Positions 21,935 to 31,073 of a DNA stretch of 64,000 nucleotides are shown piece by piece. The stretch lies in the NCBI RefSeq assembly GCF_000714935.1, contig NZ_JMIR01000007.1:1-64000 (forward strand), written 5' to 3'. A program made the position numbers and the translations under genes. The notes beneath the pieces are model-generated. The model did no database searches, had not been told where the DNA came from, and saw only the letters and a program-made list of their open reading frames with translations. This DNA is from Tumebacillus flagellatus (GTDB lineage Bacteria > Bacillota > Bacilli > Tumebacillales > Tumebacillaceae). How positions within the stretch are numbered: position 1 is the stretch's first letter; every line of letters starts with the position of its first letter.

Positions 21935-23332
21935 GTGACGACAGCCTATTTTCAAGATACAATCGCAACTTTGCGAACTTTTTTACCGAGTTTAATTGAA
22001 GAGATGGAACGCCGCGTGCCGTACGCGTCGGTCGTGGTGCTTTCGACGACCGGATTGCGCATCGCCGTGGATACCACCAAGGAATCGGTCGAGCCGAATC
22101 TGCCGATGGTCGGCGCCGTAATCACCGTCTATGACGGAGAGCGCCTGTGGGAGCATGCGACGCATGATCTTTCCCGAGACAACCTCTACCGCCGCGCGAT
22201 GGCGCTGGTCGAACAAGCGTTGCCGGTCAAGTCCGGACTGACCCTGCAACCGGGTGAAAAACGCGAAGGCCACTACACCGCCAACGCGCTGCGCCGCCCG
22301 GAAGACGTTCCGCTGCGCGAGAAGTTGGAGATGTGCAAAGAGCGGCTCGCGTTTGCCAAGGGGTTGGATTCCCGCCTCTCGAACGTGCTGGTCAACTATA
22401 CGGAAGTGCGCGAACAAAAGCTGTTCGTCGACCGCCACACGCAAGTTTCACAAGACTTGACCCGCCTCGCGATGAACGTGCTGGTGTTCGCGACAGACGG
22501 CACGACGCAGGAGTGGGATGTGGCGTCTTCGTCGGCATCCGGCGGTTTTGAGCGCATCCGCATCTCGGATCAAGAGCTGGAGCTCGCCAAGGACAACGCG
22601 ATTCAGCTGTTGACCGCCGAGCGGATTCAACCGGGTCTCTACGATTGCATCACCGCTCCGTATGTCAGCGGTTTGATCTCGCACGAAGCGTTCGGGCATG
22701 GGACGGAGATCGACATGTTCTTGAAGGACCGCGCCAAGGGCCGCGAATATTTGAACCGCCAAGTGGCGGCGGAGTGTGTTTCGATGTACGACGACCCGAC
22801 GGTGGAAGGCGCGTTCGGCTCGCACTTCATCGACGACCAAGGCCAGTTGGCGTCGCGCACGACGATCATTGAAAACGGAATTTTGAAGCAGGGCATCGGC
22901 GACCTCTATTCCACGTCGCTGTTGCAATTGCCGAGAACGTCGAACGGCCGCCGCGAGTCGTACATGCGCAAAGCGTACTCGCGCATGACCAACACGTACT
23001 TCGGTCTTGGGCCGCATTCAATGGAAGAGATGATGGCCGACATCGACCACGGCATCTATTTGGAGTCCGGCGAAAACGGCATGGAAGATCCGAAGGGCTG
23101 GGGCATTCAATGCACGATCCACTTGGGCCGTGAAATCAAAGGCGGTCAGTTTACAGGCAAAATTTACAAGTCGATCGGGCTGACCGGGTATGTGCCGGAG
23201 CTGTTGTCGAGCATTTCGATGGTCGGCAGCGACTTCCACCTCGGGGCCGGCACTTGCGGCAAAGGCCACAAGGAATGGGTTCCCGTCACGGACGGCGGTC
23301 CGCATCTTCGATTGAAGGGGAGATTGGGCTAA
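21935..23332 (+). CDS. tldD: Metalloprotease TldD
   Basis: This 465-residue protein is the catalytic partner of the TldD/TldE(PmbA) heterodimer. The zinc motif HExxxH is visible as HEAFGHGTEID at residues 250-260. The complex is a peptidase that trims unfolded peptides and, in Escherichia coli, removes the microcin B17 leader. The start is GTG with GGGAGGGGGC upstream. The stop overlaps the pmbA start (TAATG), so they are translationally coupled. In this genome, with candidate modified-peptide loci in the same window, a role in leader removal is worth considering but not shown. Confidence 0.9.
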   Translation: MTTAYFQDTIATLRTFLPSLIEEMERRVPYASVVVLSTTGLRIAVDTTKESVEPNLPMVGAVITVYDGERLWEHATHDLSRDNLYRRAMALVEQALPVKSGLTLQPGEKREGHYTANALRRPEDVPLREKLEMCKERLAFAKGLDSRLSNVLVNYTEVREQKLFVDRHTQVSQDLTRLAMNVLVFATDGTTQEWDVASSSASGGFERIRISDQELELAKDNAIQLLTAERIQPGLYDCITAPYVSGLISHEAFGHGTEIDMFLKDRAKGREYLNRQVAAECVSMYDDPTVEGAFGSHFIDDQGQLASRTTIIENGILKQGIGDLYSTSLLQLPRTSNGRRESYMRKAYSRMTNTYFGLGPHSMEEMMADIDHGIYLESGENGMEDPKGWGIQCTIHLGREIKGGQFTGKIYKSIGLTGYVPELLSSISMVGSDFHLGAGTCGKGHKEWVPVTDGGPHLRLKGRLG

Positions 23333-24669
23333 TGGCATTGCAAACCGGACACTTGATCACCGAATTGATCGAAAAGTTAAACGGGCACCCGGAAGTGTCA
23401 CAATGGTCGGTCGTGCAGGAAGAAAAGCGCGAATGGCAGCACTATCTGATCCAAAAACGCCCGGAAGCGACCCGCGAAGTGACGCAGGAGTTCTACAAAG
23501 TCACGCTCTATCACACACACCCGCATCCGTCGGGCGAGGGATCGGCGATCGGGTTTTCCACGATCACGTTGACCGATTCCGATTTGCCGAACCTCGATGA
23601 GAAGATTCAAGAGGGCTTGCTCTCCGCGGCGATCACCAACAACGAACCGTGGACGCTGCCGGCGCCTGCTCCGTATCCGGACGTTCCGCTCGTGGATGAC
23701 ATCACGCTGGAAAATCCGTTTGGCGCGTTGGAACAGTTCACGGCCGAACTGTTCCAAGCGGTCGACGGCGAAGAGGGCGTGCGTTTGTCGGCGGCAGAGA
23801 TGTTCTTCGAGGAGAAAACGTCTCGTTTTTATAATAAGGAAGGCATTGAAGCCGAGCAGCGCGAAACGTCGTTCCTCTTGGAAGTGGTGTTGCTGGCGAA
23901 GAACGGGGACAGCGACGAGATGGAGCATTGGTTTGTGGAGAAACGCCGCCGCATCCATGACTTGAACATCGCCGAATTGATCGCCGTGAATGCACAGTAC
24001 GCCCGCGACTCCATCGTCGGCGAACTGCCGAAGACGTGGAAAGGCCCGGTGGTGATCGACGCTTCGCAATTCGAAGAGATGTTCTCGCCGCTGTTGTTCC
24101 GGTGCGGCGCGTCGGCGAAGTATACGAAACTTTCCAATGTCTCGACGGGCGAGAGTTTCTTTGGCGAGAGCGCGGTGGAGGGCGAACCGTTCCACGCGTC
24201 GTTCTCGTCGGTCTTGCCGTACGGGGTGAAATCCTACCGCATCTCTCCCGAAGGGCTGCCGGGCACGGAAGTGGCGGTCGTGGAAAACAACGAATTCCGC
24301 AGCTACCTCGCCACGAAGCGCTATGCCGACTATCTCGGCGTGGAAGCGACCGGGGAAGCGGGCAACCTCGTGCTTCAGCCGGGGTCGACGCCGCTTGCAC
24401 AGTTGCTCCAGGGGCCGGTGTATCACATTGTGGCGTTCTCCGCGATGATGCCGAACTCGTTTACGGGCGACTTTGCGGTGGAGATCAAGCTCGCCTACTA
24501 CATCGACGAGCAGGGCAACCGCACGCCCGTCAAGGGCGGCTCGGTCAGCGGCAACTTGTACCATATGTTGACCAACGCCAAGTACGCCAAGGAAACGACG
24601 TTCCTCGGCGGCTACCAAGGGCCGACGGCGATTCGTTTTGAAGACCGGTTGACGATTGCGGGCAGTTGA
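23332..24669 (+). CDS. pmbA: TldE/PmbA-type partner protein
   Basis: This 445-residue protein is the TldE/PmbA partner of TldD. As expected it lacks the HExxxH zinc site but shares the fold, with the C-terminal GNLYHMLTNAKYAKETTFLGGYQGPTAIRFEDRLTIAG segment typical of the family. The ATG overlaps the tldD stop by one base and has GAAGGGGAGA upstream. TldE is thought to lack catalysis and to complete the substrate tunnel of the heterodimer. Confidence 0.85.
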   Translation: MALQTGHLITELIEKLNGHPEVSQWSVVQEEKREWQHYLIQKRPEATREVTQEFYKVTLYHTHPHPSGEGSAIGFSTITLTDSDLPNLDEKIQEGLLSAAITNNEPWTLPAPAPYPDVPLVDDITLENPFGALEQFTAELFQAVDGEEGVRLSAAEMFFEEKTSRFYNKEGIEAEQRETSFLLEVVLLAKNGDSDEMEHWFVEKRRRIHDLNIAELIAVNAQYARDSIVGELPKTWKGPVVIDASQFEEMFSPLLFRCGASAKYTKLSNVSTGESFFGESAVEGEPFHASFSSVLPYGVKSYRISPEGLPGTEVAVVENNEFRSYLATKRYADYLGVEATGEAGNLVLQPGSTPLAQLLQGPVYHIVAFSAMMPNSFTGDFAVEIKLAYYIDEQGNRTPVKGGSVSGNLYHMLTNAKYAKETTFLGGYQGPTAIRFEDRLTIAGS

Positions 24670-24690
24670 GACAGCATCGAGTTGAATCGA

Positions 24691-24715
24691 AACCTCTCCG
24701 AATGGAGAGGTTTTG
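24691..24715 (+). terminator. Terminator of tldD-pmbA
   Basis: A 9-bp perfect stem (AACCTCTCC / GGAGAGGTT) with loop GAAT and T-rich tail. Confidence 0.85.
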
Positions 24716-24838
24716 TTTTCATTTTGTGGCGTGAAGAGACGGAAAAGTTCGGATATGGCAGAACGGCGTACAAACGCGCAAGCATCGTATATAATACCAC
24801 TAGATAATCCAGATTGAGACGGAAAGGGAGTTCAGTTT

Positions 24839-25378
24839 ATGAGCCAAGAGACGACCCACGGTCTGCCGCCGAAGCGGATGCTCGAATCGAGAGCCGTCAA
24901 GGCGAGCATCGTGTTGCCGCCGGACACGAACAACCACAACACGATGTTCGGGGGAAAAGTCATGTCGTACATCGACGATATCGCCGCGATTTCGGCGATG
25001 CGACACTGCCGCCAGCGCGTCGTCACCGCGTCGACCGACTCGGTGGACTTTTTGCACCCGATCAAAAACGGCGACTCGATCTGCCTCGAATCGTTCGTGA
25101 CGTGGACGCACAAAACCTCGATGGAGGTGTTCGTCAAAGTCACCGCCGAAGACCTCATGACCGGCAGCCGCGAGATTTGCGCCACGGCGTTTTTGACGTT
25201 TGTCGCGCTCGACCCGGACAACCGACCGATCGTTGTACCGCCGGTCTATCCGGAGAGCGAGGAAGAGAAATTCCTGCACGAATCGGCTCCGGCGCGCGCC
25301 GAGATTCGCCGCGAACGCCGCTCGAATTCCCGCGAGTTGGCGCAGAAGTTCGTTTGCAAGAAACCGTGGGAAGTCTAA
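24839..25378 (+). CDS. Hotdog-fold acyl-CoA thioesterase
   Basis: This 179-residue protein fits the YkhA/YciA-type acyl-CoA thioesterase family: LPPDTNNHNTMFGGKVMSYIDDIAAISAMRHC holds the conserved Asn/Gly/Asp of the active site, followed by VTASTDSVDFLHPIKNGD. It hydrolyses acyl-CoA thioesters in the cytoplasm. The C-terminal tail (about 150-179) is basic and Arg-rich. GGGAG precedes the ATG. Single-gene unit. Confidence 0.85.
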   Translation: MSQETTHGLPPKRMLESRAVKASIVLPPDTNNHNTMFGGKVMSYIDDIAAISAMRHCRQRVVTASTDSVDFLHPIKNGDSICLESFVTWTHKTSMEVFVKVTAEDLMTGSREICATAFLTFVALDPDNRPIVVPPVYPESEEEKFLHESAPARAEIRRERRSNSRELAQKFVCKKPWEV

Positions 25379-25396
25379 AAGAGTCGAAAGCGCAGG

Positions 25397-25433
25397 AAAA
25401 AAGTCCGAGGCACGCGGGTGCTCCGGACTTTTT
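25397..25433 (+). terminator. Terminator of thioesterase gene
   Basis: AAAAAAGTCCG pairs with CGGACTTTTT across a GC-rich partly paired loop. Confidence 0.8.
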
Positions 25434-25555
25434 GGCGTGGTCATGGTGGCGATTCCCCCTTTTTCTATCATTATACGTGTTGACCATAGGGCGCGCACAA
25501 TCTACAATGGATGATAATTGGACTTTTTTCGAGAATAGAAGGAAGGTAGAGCCAG

Positions 25556-25870
25556 ATGCAAGAGGCTTTTATTTTTGATACACGCTTAGGCGTAAACGTC
25601 CTGCGCGAAGACCTCGACTGGACGAAATACTCGGAGGAAGAGCGCGCCAAGATTCTCACCCGTTGGGCGATCATGTGCTCGGGCATGAACATGCGCATTT
25701 CCGAGTTGGAAGTGGAAATCATGGAGAAGCTCGACCAAATGTACGACGCGAAGGACGCCGACGAGATGCACAACCTCAACACGGAGATGATGGAGCTCGC
25801 AAGCGTCGTGTGCGACTTGAACATCCTCTCCCGCAGCGTGTACGCAGACCTCGCCAAGGCGCACTTCTAA
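25556..25870 (+). CDS. Small helical protein, tandem paralogue 1
   Basis: This 104-residue acidic, helical protein starts with a conserved N-terminal motif FDTRLGVNVLREDLDWTKYSEEERAKILTRWAIM that is repeated in the next gene (FDERLGIQIPVQHHDWDEYTREEQEDVIHRWEAI). No signal peptide or membrane span. No family recognised. GGAAGG precedes the ATG. The two genes are 23 bp apart and surely cotranscribed, so they may form a heterodimer. Confidence 0.65.
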   Translation: MQEAFIFDTRLGVNVLREDLDWTKYSEEERAKILTRWAIMCSGMNMRISELEVEIMEKLDQMYDAKDADEMHNLNTEMMELASVVCDLNILSRSVYADLAKAHF

Positions 25871-25893
25871 TGAAGACAAGGAGGTGCGGCGGG

Positions 25894-26250
25894 ATGAACT
25901 CCAGATTCGAATTTCAATTCGATGAACGTTTGGGCATCCAGATCCCCGTCCAGCACCACGACTGGGACGAGTATACCCGCGAAGAACAGGAAGACGTCAT
26001 TCACCGCTGGGAAGCGATTCGCTCCCGCATTCCCGACCGGATCAAAGCGTTGGAGGAGATCATCGAAGACCGCCAACTGAAGATCTCCGTCGAAGAGGAT
26101 TGGGATGTGGTGATCGCCCTCTATGAGGACGTGTTCACCATCGCCAGCGTCATCAACGATTTGAACAACTGGATGCGGCTGGAGCCCTCCACCACGTACG
26201 TGGAAGGGCACGGCCTCGCCGAAGAGCATACAAGCCGAGAGAAAGACTGA
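25894..26250 (+). CDS. Small helical protein, tandem paralogue 2
   Basis: This 118-residue paralogue of the preceding gene shares the FDxRLG...DW.(E/K)Y..EE....I.RW motif and the later V(I/C)NDLN segment, with a longer C-terminal tail. It is strongly acidic. The ATG at 25894 follows GGAGG by about 9 bases. Function unknown. Both proteins probably arose by tandem duplication; no neighbour gives a clear hint. Confidence 0.65.
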   Translation: MNSRFEFQFDERLGIQIPVQHHDWDEYTREEQEDVIHRWEAIRSRIPDRIKALEEIIEDRQLKISVEEDWDVVIALYEDVFTIASVINDLNNWMRLEPSTTYVEGHGLAEEHTSREKD

Positions 26251-26352
26251 CAGCGGAGAGGGTAGCGGAGGCAGATGCATCCGGTACCTTTTCCGTCTAT
26301 CTGCTGGCAGATCGTGGTACACTAAGAGTGCCAGTGAAGGGAGAGCGTACCC

Positions 26353-26661
26353 ATGGACTATCAGCAAATTCTCGCCGCTTTGCAGCATTCGCCGCTGCCC
26401 GAGCGGATGGGCAATTTTGAACGCACCCGTTCGCCGCAGGAACCGTTGCCGGTGGACGAGGGTGAATATTTGGTTGTCGAGTACCGTCATCTCCACCAGG
26501 ACGCCCTGTTTCAAGTCTTCGTTCGCGGTGAAGAAGCGCAGTTCATCGCGTTGATCGACGGGGAAGTGCGGCCGCTGACGACGGTGTCGGTCGAAGAGGC
26601 CGGACATCTCTTGCGCCGCGACCTGCTGATGACGCTCGAAGATTTGGAAGACGAGCTTTGA
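26353..26661 (+). CDS. Small acidic protein upstream of exonuclease
   Basis: This 102-residue acidic protein has no signal peptide, membrane span or recognised motif. The sequence alternates beta-like stretches (YLVVEYRHLHQDALFQVFV) and ends in an acidic helix (LMTLEDLEDEL). GAAGGGAGAG precedes the ATG and a TACACT -10-like hexamer lies about 35 bases upstream. The exonuclease gene starts 28 bp after its stop, so they are likely cotranscribed. Confidence 0.6.
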   Translation: MDYQQILAALQHSPLPERMGNFERTRSPQEPLPVDEGEYLVVEYRHLHQDALFQVFVRGEEAQFIALIDGEVRPLTTVSVEEAGHLLRRDLLMTLEDLEDEL

Positions 26662-26689
26662 TTACGAAGACGAAGCGGAGGCCATCCGA

Positions 26690-27991
26690 TTGCAACTCCT
26701 GCTGATCGACGGAAACCATATCATGTATTCGGTTTTGTTCCGTCATATCGCCAAAGCCAAGAAGCGCGGCGACTATGAGGAAGCGACCGAACGCATCGTT
26801 GAAAAAGCGTGCCAGCAATTCACGACGACGATGCGCAAGTTGGCGCGGCGGTTTAAACCCACGCATATGATCGTGATTTTTGACAACGACGGGCAAAACT
26901 TCCGCCATCGCCTCTCGCCGATCTACAAGGCGAACCGCAAAGAGCGGCCGAAGGAAGTCTATCCTTTGAAGCAAGCGATCTACAAGCGCTTTCAAGAAGA
27001 GGGCATCCCCTATCTGTACGCGCAGGACTACGAGGGCGACGATCTGCTCGGCACGATCTCGCTGCGGGCGGAGCAGGCGCGCACGTTCCGGCGCATCATC
27101 CTCTGTTCGGGCGACATGGACCTCGCGCAGTTGGTGACCCCGAAGACGCAGCTTTACCAAATCAACTCCGGCATCTTCACCGGAACGTGGGTGACGCACA
27201 AGAACGTCAAAGACATCGTGCAAGTCGATCCCAAGAAACTTCCGGAGATCAAAGCGTTGCTCGGCGACCGGACGGACAACATCAAGGGCATTTCCGGACT
27301 GCGTCGTCCGAACGCGTTGCGCGTGCTGGAAACCTATCCGAAACTGACGGACTTCCTGGACAAAGCCAAACCGCGCAACAAAACGGAATCCTTGATTTTA
27401 AGCCACCGCCAGCACGTTTTGACCAACTTGGAACTGGCGCGCATTCGCTGCGATTTGCGCTTCTACCTGCGTTGGGAAGACTATCTCGTGTCCGCTTGGT
27501 GGGAGAATGACGGGAGCAAAGCGTACTACTCCAGCCAGATCGACCTCGACGAAGACGACGATCTCGAAGAACGCCCCGCCCCGAAGAAAAAAAAACCGCC
27601 CGCGAATGCGCCTGCCGTGCGCGTTGCGAAGCCCGCGCTCAAGGAGAGCCCTGCGTCTGCGCCAGATAAAGCATCTGCGGTTCAGACAACCGCAGGCTCG
27701 GAAGCCGATGAGACGCTGGGAGACAAACCGGCGAAACGCAAGCGCAGACGCCGCCGCAAGCCGAAAAGCGCAGGGGAGGCCGGGCACGCAGCGGCATCTG
27801 CATCTGCGGCAACTGACTCTGCGTCCTCCGCTTCCGCAGCGGCTTCCGTTCCGGTTGCAAAGCCTGGCGCCGAGTCCCTTGCCGACACTCCGTCCGCAGA
27901 AGTGAAACCGAAAAAGAAACGCCCCCGCCGCCGTCGCCGCAAAAAAACGACGAACGGCCAGGTATCCGCTCCTTCGGAGCAGCCCGTCTAA
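26690..27991 (+). CDS. 5'-3' exonuclease domain with long basic tail
   Basis: Residues 1-265 match the 5'-3' exonuclease/FEN superfamily: LLLIDGNHIMYSVLF, VIFDNDGQNFRHRLSPIYKANRKERP, YEGDDLLGTISLRAEQ, LCSGDMDLAQLV and LGDRTDNIKGISGL supply the usual acidic metal ligands and helix-hairpin-helix. From about 290 to 433 follows a low-complexity tail: Lys/Arg blocks (KRKRRRRRKPK, KKKRPRRRRRKK) separated by Ala/Ser-rich spacers. Bacterial stand-alone 5' nucleases usually stop near 300 residues. The tail could bind nucleic acid or ribosomes. TTG start with CGGAGG 9 bases upstream. Confidence 0.8.
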   Translation: MQLLLIDGNHIMYSVLFRHIAKAKKRGDYEEATERIVEKACQQFTTTMRKLARRFKPTHMIVIFDNDGQNFRHRLSPIYKANRKERPKEVYPLKQAIYKRFQEEGIPYLYAQDYEGDDLLGTISLRAEQARTFRRIILCSGDMDLAQLVTPKTQLYQINSGIFTGTWVTHKNVKDIVQVDPKKLPEIKALLGDRTDNIKGISGLRRPNALRVLETYPKLTDFLDKAKPRNKTESLILSHRQHVLTNLELARIRCDLRFYLRWEDYLVSAWWENDGSKAYYSSQIDLDEDDDLEERPAPKKKKPPANAPAVRVAKPALKESPASAPDKASAVQTTAGSEADETLGDKPAKRKRRRRRKPKSAGEAGHAAASASAATDSASSASAAASVPVAKPGAESLADTPSAEVKPKKKRPRRRRRKKTTNGQVSAPSEQPV

Positions 27992-27995
27992 GACC

Positions 27996-28024
27996 AAAGT
28001 CCCAGCGATGCTGGGGCTTTTTTT
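27996..28024 (+). terminator. Terminator of exonuclease gene
   Basis: An 11-bp stem (AAAGTCCCAGC / GCTGGGGCTTT, one wobble, loop GAT) followed by a long T-rich run. Confidence 0.9.
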
Positions 28025-28108
28025 CTTTTTTTGAAGAGGAAGAAGGAATGAGACTGCCTTTCGTCAAAAATTTAATTAGAATAAACCCGAAGAGCGGAGG
28101 CGAAACGC

Positions 28109-29905
28109 TTGAAGTCCATCACTGAGGAATCGCAGGATCCATCCCTCTCTCATCTTGAAGAACTGATGGGGGATTTGCTGGGGACGTTTGAAGAAACGTC
28201 GGAAGCGGTTGACATGGAAGCGCGGATCGCCCCTTATGGCCGGACGGCGTACCAGCACGGGTATGAAATGGCCGGCAGAGGAATGGAATTGCGGGATGTG
28301 TTGTCACAAAGCCAATCCGCACGCAATACTTTGTTGCAATACTTCTATCGCCATGCCGAGCAGTGGCCGGTCGAGTCGGTTTTGGCGAGATTGCTTCAAG
28401 TTTCCTCCGCTATTTCGATCTATACAGACCATTATGTCTACGGGTACGACGCTTGGAAGCAGGAAGAGGCCGCCGAGCAGTCCGTCCTGCATGGTCAAAA
28501 CGTATTGAACGCGTTGCCGATGACCGTCGTGATCTATGACGCCGAGGGCATCTGTCGGTTTGCCAACGAAAAGTGTCTGCGCGACCACCGCGTCACCCTC
28601 GATCAGATCGTCGGCAAGCCAAGATCGGTTCTCGTGGGTTCTTACAATGAAAACGCTGAGAACGAAGACATCTGGGCACGTGTGCTCTCCGGGCAACGCG
28701 TTCATACGCGGCAGGAATATCATGGCGAAGAAGGCCACTCGATGAACGAGAAAGACATCATCCCGCTGATGGAAGCGGACGGAAGCATTTCCGGAGTGAT
28801 TTCCGTGACCTATTCCTCCGTTTCGGAGAAGGAGCGCATCTACAACCTGCAAAAGCAGTTCTCGTTCGTGTTGAACTCGATGAACAGCGGCTTGCTGATC
28901 TTGAACTCCGAAAGCCGCCTCTCCGGGTTCAACGAAAAAGCCCAAGAGATCTTCGGCATTTCGGCGGAGGACGTGATCGGCACCTCGCTGCTTGACATCT
29001 ACTCGACCTACACCGTGGAAGAGGAGCCGGAAGTGAGCGCTTTCCTCACATCGCTCGTCGACCGCGGCATGCCGATTCGGGACATGCAGCGGACGATCAA
29101 GCTGCACGACCGGACGTTGACGTTGCGTTTGGACGGCAATCCGATCCTCGGCACCGGAGGTGTCACGGTCGGGTACATCTTGATCGTGGAAGACATGACG
29201 GAGTTGATCGCGATGCGCGAGGCGATGATGCGCAACGAAAAGTTTGCGCTGATCGGTCAATTTGCCGCCGGAATCGCGCACGAGATTCGCAACCCGCTGA
29301 CGACGGTGTACGGGTTCTTGCAACTGTATGCGTCGGGGTCGGTGAAGGAGGCGAACTTCGCGGATTTGACGGAGAAGTTGTTGATCCCCGAACTCGCCCG
29401 CGCCAACACGATCCTCTCCGACTTCCTCATGGTCTCCAAACCGACCGCTCCGCAGCGGGCGGTCGTCGACACCGGGCGTTTCTTCGAAGAGGTGGTGCGT
29501 TTGGTGGAATCGGAGGCGTTGCTGCGCGGCGTCGTGCTGGAAATCGAAGTGACCGACGAGTTGCCGCCGCTTAACCTCGATGTGCAGCAGATGAAGCAAG
29601 TCTTCCTCAACCTCTGCAAAAACGCATTCGACGTCACTCCGCCCGCCGGCCGCCTGCGCTTGACCGCCAAAAAGCAAATCACCGACCACCACATCCGCTT
29701 CGACGTGATCGACGAGGGGACGGGGATTCCCGCCGACCACCTCTCGCGAATCTTCGATCCGTTTTACACGACCAAAGAGCACGGGACGGGTCTCGGGCTG
29801 CCGATTTCCCACCGCATCATCGACGGGCACGGCGGCAAGCTGAAAGTCCGCTCGGCTGCGGGAGCCGGGACGACGTTCACGATCTTGATTCCCACCGGGA
29901 TGTAA
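28109..29905 (+). CDS. Cytoplasmic PAS-domain histidine kinase
   Basis: This 598-residue protein lacks membrane helices. It has a helical N-terminal sensor (about 10-125), two PAS domains (about 130-240 and 250-365), a HisKA domain with the phospho-acceptor in GIAHEIRNPLTTV (His391) and a HATPase_c domain (DEGTGIPADHLSRIFDPFYTTKEHGTGLGL). This is the build of orphan sporulation-type kinases that feed Spo0F/Spo0A in Bacillales. No response regulator is adjacent, which supports an orphan role. TTG start with GCGGAGG 8 bases upstream. Confidence 0.85.
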   Translation: MKSITEESQDPSLSHLEELMGDLLGTFEETSEAVDMEARIAPYGRTAYQHGYEMAGRGMELRDVLSQSQSARNTLLQYFYRHAEQWPVESVLARLLQVSSAISIYTDHYVYGYDAWKQEEAAEQSVLHGQNVLNALPMTVVIYDAEGICRFANEKCLRDHRVTLDQIVGKPRSVLVGSYNENAENEDIWARVLSGQRVHTRQEYHGEEGHSMNEKDIIPLMEADGSISGVISVTYSSVSEKERIYNLQKQFSFVLNSMNSGLLILNSESRLSGFNEKAQEIFGISAEDVIGTSLLDIYSTYTVEEEPEVSAFLTSLVDRGMPIRDMQRTIKLHDRTLTLRLDGNPILGTGGVTVGYILIVEDMTELIAMREAMMRNEKFALIGQFAAGIAHEIRNPLTTVYGFLQLYASGSVKEANFADLTEKLLIPELARANTILSDFLMVSKPTAPQRAVVDTGRFFEEVVRLVESEALLRGVVLEIEVTDELPPLNLDVQQMKQVFLNLCKNAFDVTPPAGRLRLTAKKQITDHHIRFDVIDEGTGIPADHLSRIFDPFYTTKEHGTGLGLPISHRIIDGHGGKLKVRSAAGAGTTFTILIPTGM

Positions 29906-29934
29906 AAAATGAACGGGCCCTAGAGAATGTGAAG

Positions 29935-29966
29935 AAACCCCAACGTCCGCAGACGTTGGGGTTTGT
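29935..29966. terminator. Bidirectional terminator
   Basis: A perfect 13-bp stem (AAACCCCAACGTC / GACGTTGGGGTTT, loop CGCA) between convergent kinase and HAD genes. Confidence 0.9.
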
Positions 29967-29991
29967 TTTGCTTTCGTTTTTTACTTGGTTA

Positions 29992-30828
29992 TCATTTCGA
30001 TGCGAGCACGAGGTTCTCCACGCCGTAGAGGATGCCGTCCTCGCCCGCGTGCTTCGTGCGAAGGGGAGCGACGGCGAGCAAGTCGGGATGGCCGTTTCCC
30101 ATCGCGATGCCGCGCCCGACGAACTGGAGCATCTCGAGGTCGTTCAGCCCGTCGCCGAACGCGGCGGCTTGTTCGCGGGTGAAGCCGAAGTGGTCGAGCA
30201 GGGTGGAGATGCCGACCGACTTGTTCACGCCGCGCGGGTTGAGGTCGATCGCCCAAGGGCGCCAGCGGTGCAACGCCACTTCGTCTTCGTACGGGTCGGT
30301 GTAACGCTTCTGCTCGGTTTCGTCGAGGAAGGCGATGAACTGGTAGACTTCCGGAATTTCGTCCAGCGTCTCATAGGTAAGCGGATCGAGGAAGCCGATC
30401 TCCTGCCGGGCTTGCAAGAACAGCGGGCATTCGGCGGAGGTGGAGATGAGCATAGTTTCTGCGCCGTAGAGCAGAAACGAGTGGTTGTGTTCCGCTGCAA
30501 GCGTCATCCAGTCCACGACGATCTCGCGGGAGAACGGCGTGTGATAGACCGTCTCGCCCCGGCAGCCGATGTGCGCGCCGTTGCAGGTGATCGCCCAGTC
30601 GATGCCGAGTTGCTCGCGGACGGATTTGATTTCGAACTCGGGGCGTCCGGTGGCGAGCACGGGAAGCACGCCGCGCTCTTGGAGCAGTTCGACGGCACGC
30701 TTGGCGGAGTCGGGGATTTTTTTCTCATGCATGAGCGTGCCGTCGACGTCGAAGAACACGATTTTGATGCCGGTGTTGGTTGGGTCGGTCGGTCCGGGGG
30801 TCAACCCGAGACTCGGTTTACATACCAT
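29992..30828 (-). CDS. Cof-type HAD hydrolase
   Basis: This 278-residue HAD phosphatase of the Cof/YkrA group has motif I VFFDVDGTLM (about residues 23-32), motif II ATGRP, the Lys of motif III in the NPRGVNKSVGI region and motif IV AFGDGLNDLEMLQFVGRGIAMGNG. It should dephosphorylate small sugar or cofactor phosphates. The 22-residue extension before the core is unusual and Pro/Gly-rich; the start may be later, but no better ribosome site is visible. Its 5' end overlaps the upstream gene by 28 bp. Confidence 0.8.
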   Translation of the reverse strand: MVCKPSLGLTPGPTDPTNTGIKIVFFDVDGTLMHEKKIPDSAKRAVELLQERGVLPVLATGRPEFEIKSVREQLGIDWAITCNGAHIGCRGETVYHTPFSREIVVDWMTLAAEHNHSFLLYGAETMLISTSAECPLFLQARQEIGFLDPLTYETLDEIPEVYQFIAFLDETEQKRYTDPYEDEVALHRWRPWAIDLNPRGVNKSVGISTLLDHFGFTREQAAAFGDGLNDLEMLQFVGRGIAMGNGHPDLLAVAPLRTKHAGEDGILYGVENLVLASK

Positions 30829-31073
30829 CTGTCGGTCGCCTCCACGGAAGACACGCGGTAAGTCCGCCCGCCTTCTAAGATAATGAGATATGCGGTTTTC
30901 AGCATCCGCCCGACCTCATCCGGGTCGAGCGGCCCTTCCCAGCACATGCCGTCAACGGTGGTCAGGTCGTGCAACTGCAAGGTCTGGTTCAAAAAATGAA
31001 CCCTCGCCGTCGCCACCTGCATCGCCCGCTGGCCGGCCGGGTGTATATGAATCGTTGCTTTGTAATCAGCCAA
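30801..31073 (-). CDS. Small protein of unknown function
   Basis: This 90-residue protein alternates beta strands (YKATIHIHPAG, VATARVHFLNQTLQLHDL) with an acidic middle (DPDEVGRMLKTAYLIILEGGRTYRV) and ends near the HAD start. No membrane span or signal. GAGGTGACAC precedes the ATG. The 28-bp overlap with the HAD gene indicates cotranscription. No family recognised. Confidence 0.6.
   Translation of the reverse strand: MADYKATIHIHPAGQRAMQVATARVHFLNQTLQLHDLTTVDGMCWEGPLDPDEVGRMLKTAYLIILEGGRTYRVSSVEATDRWYVNRVSG

Noticed and set aside
23398-24618. 406-codon minus-strand frame
   Set aside because: Antisense to pmbA, Arg/His-rich, no ribosome site.
28304-29830. 508-codon minus-strand frame
   Set aside because: Antisense to the PAS histidine kinase, whose motifs are complete.
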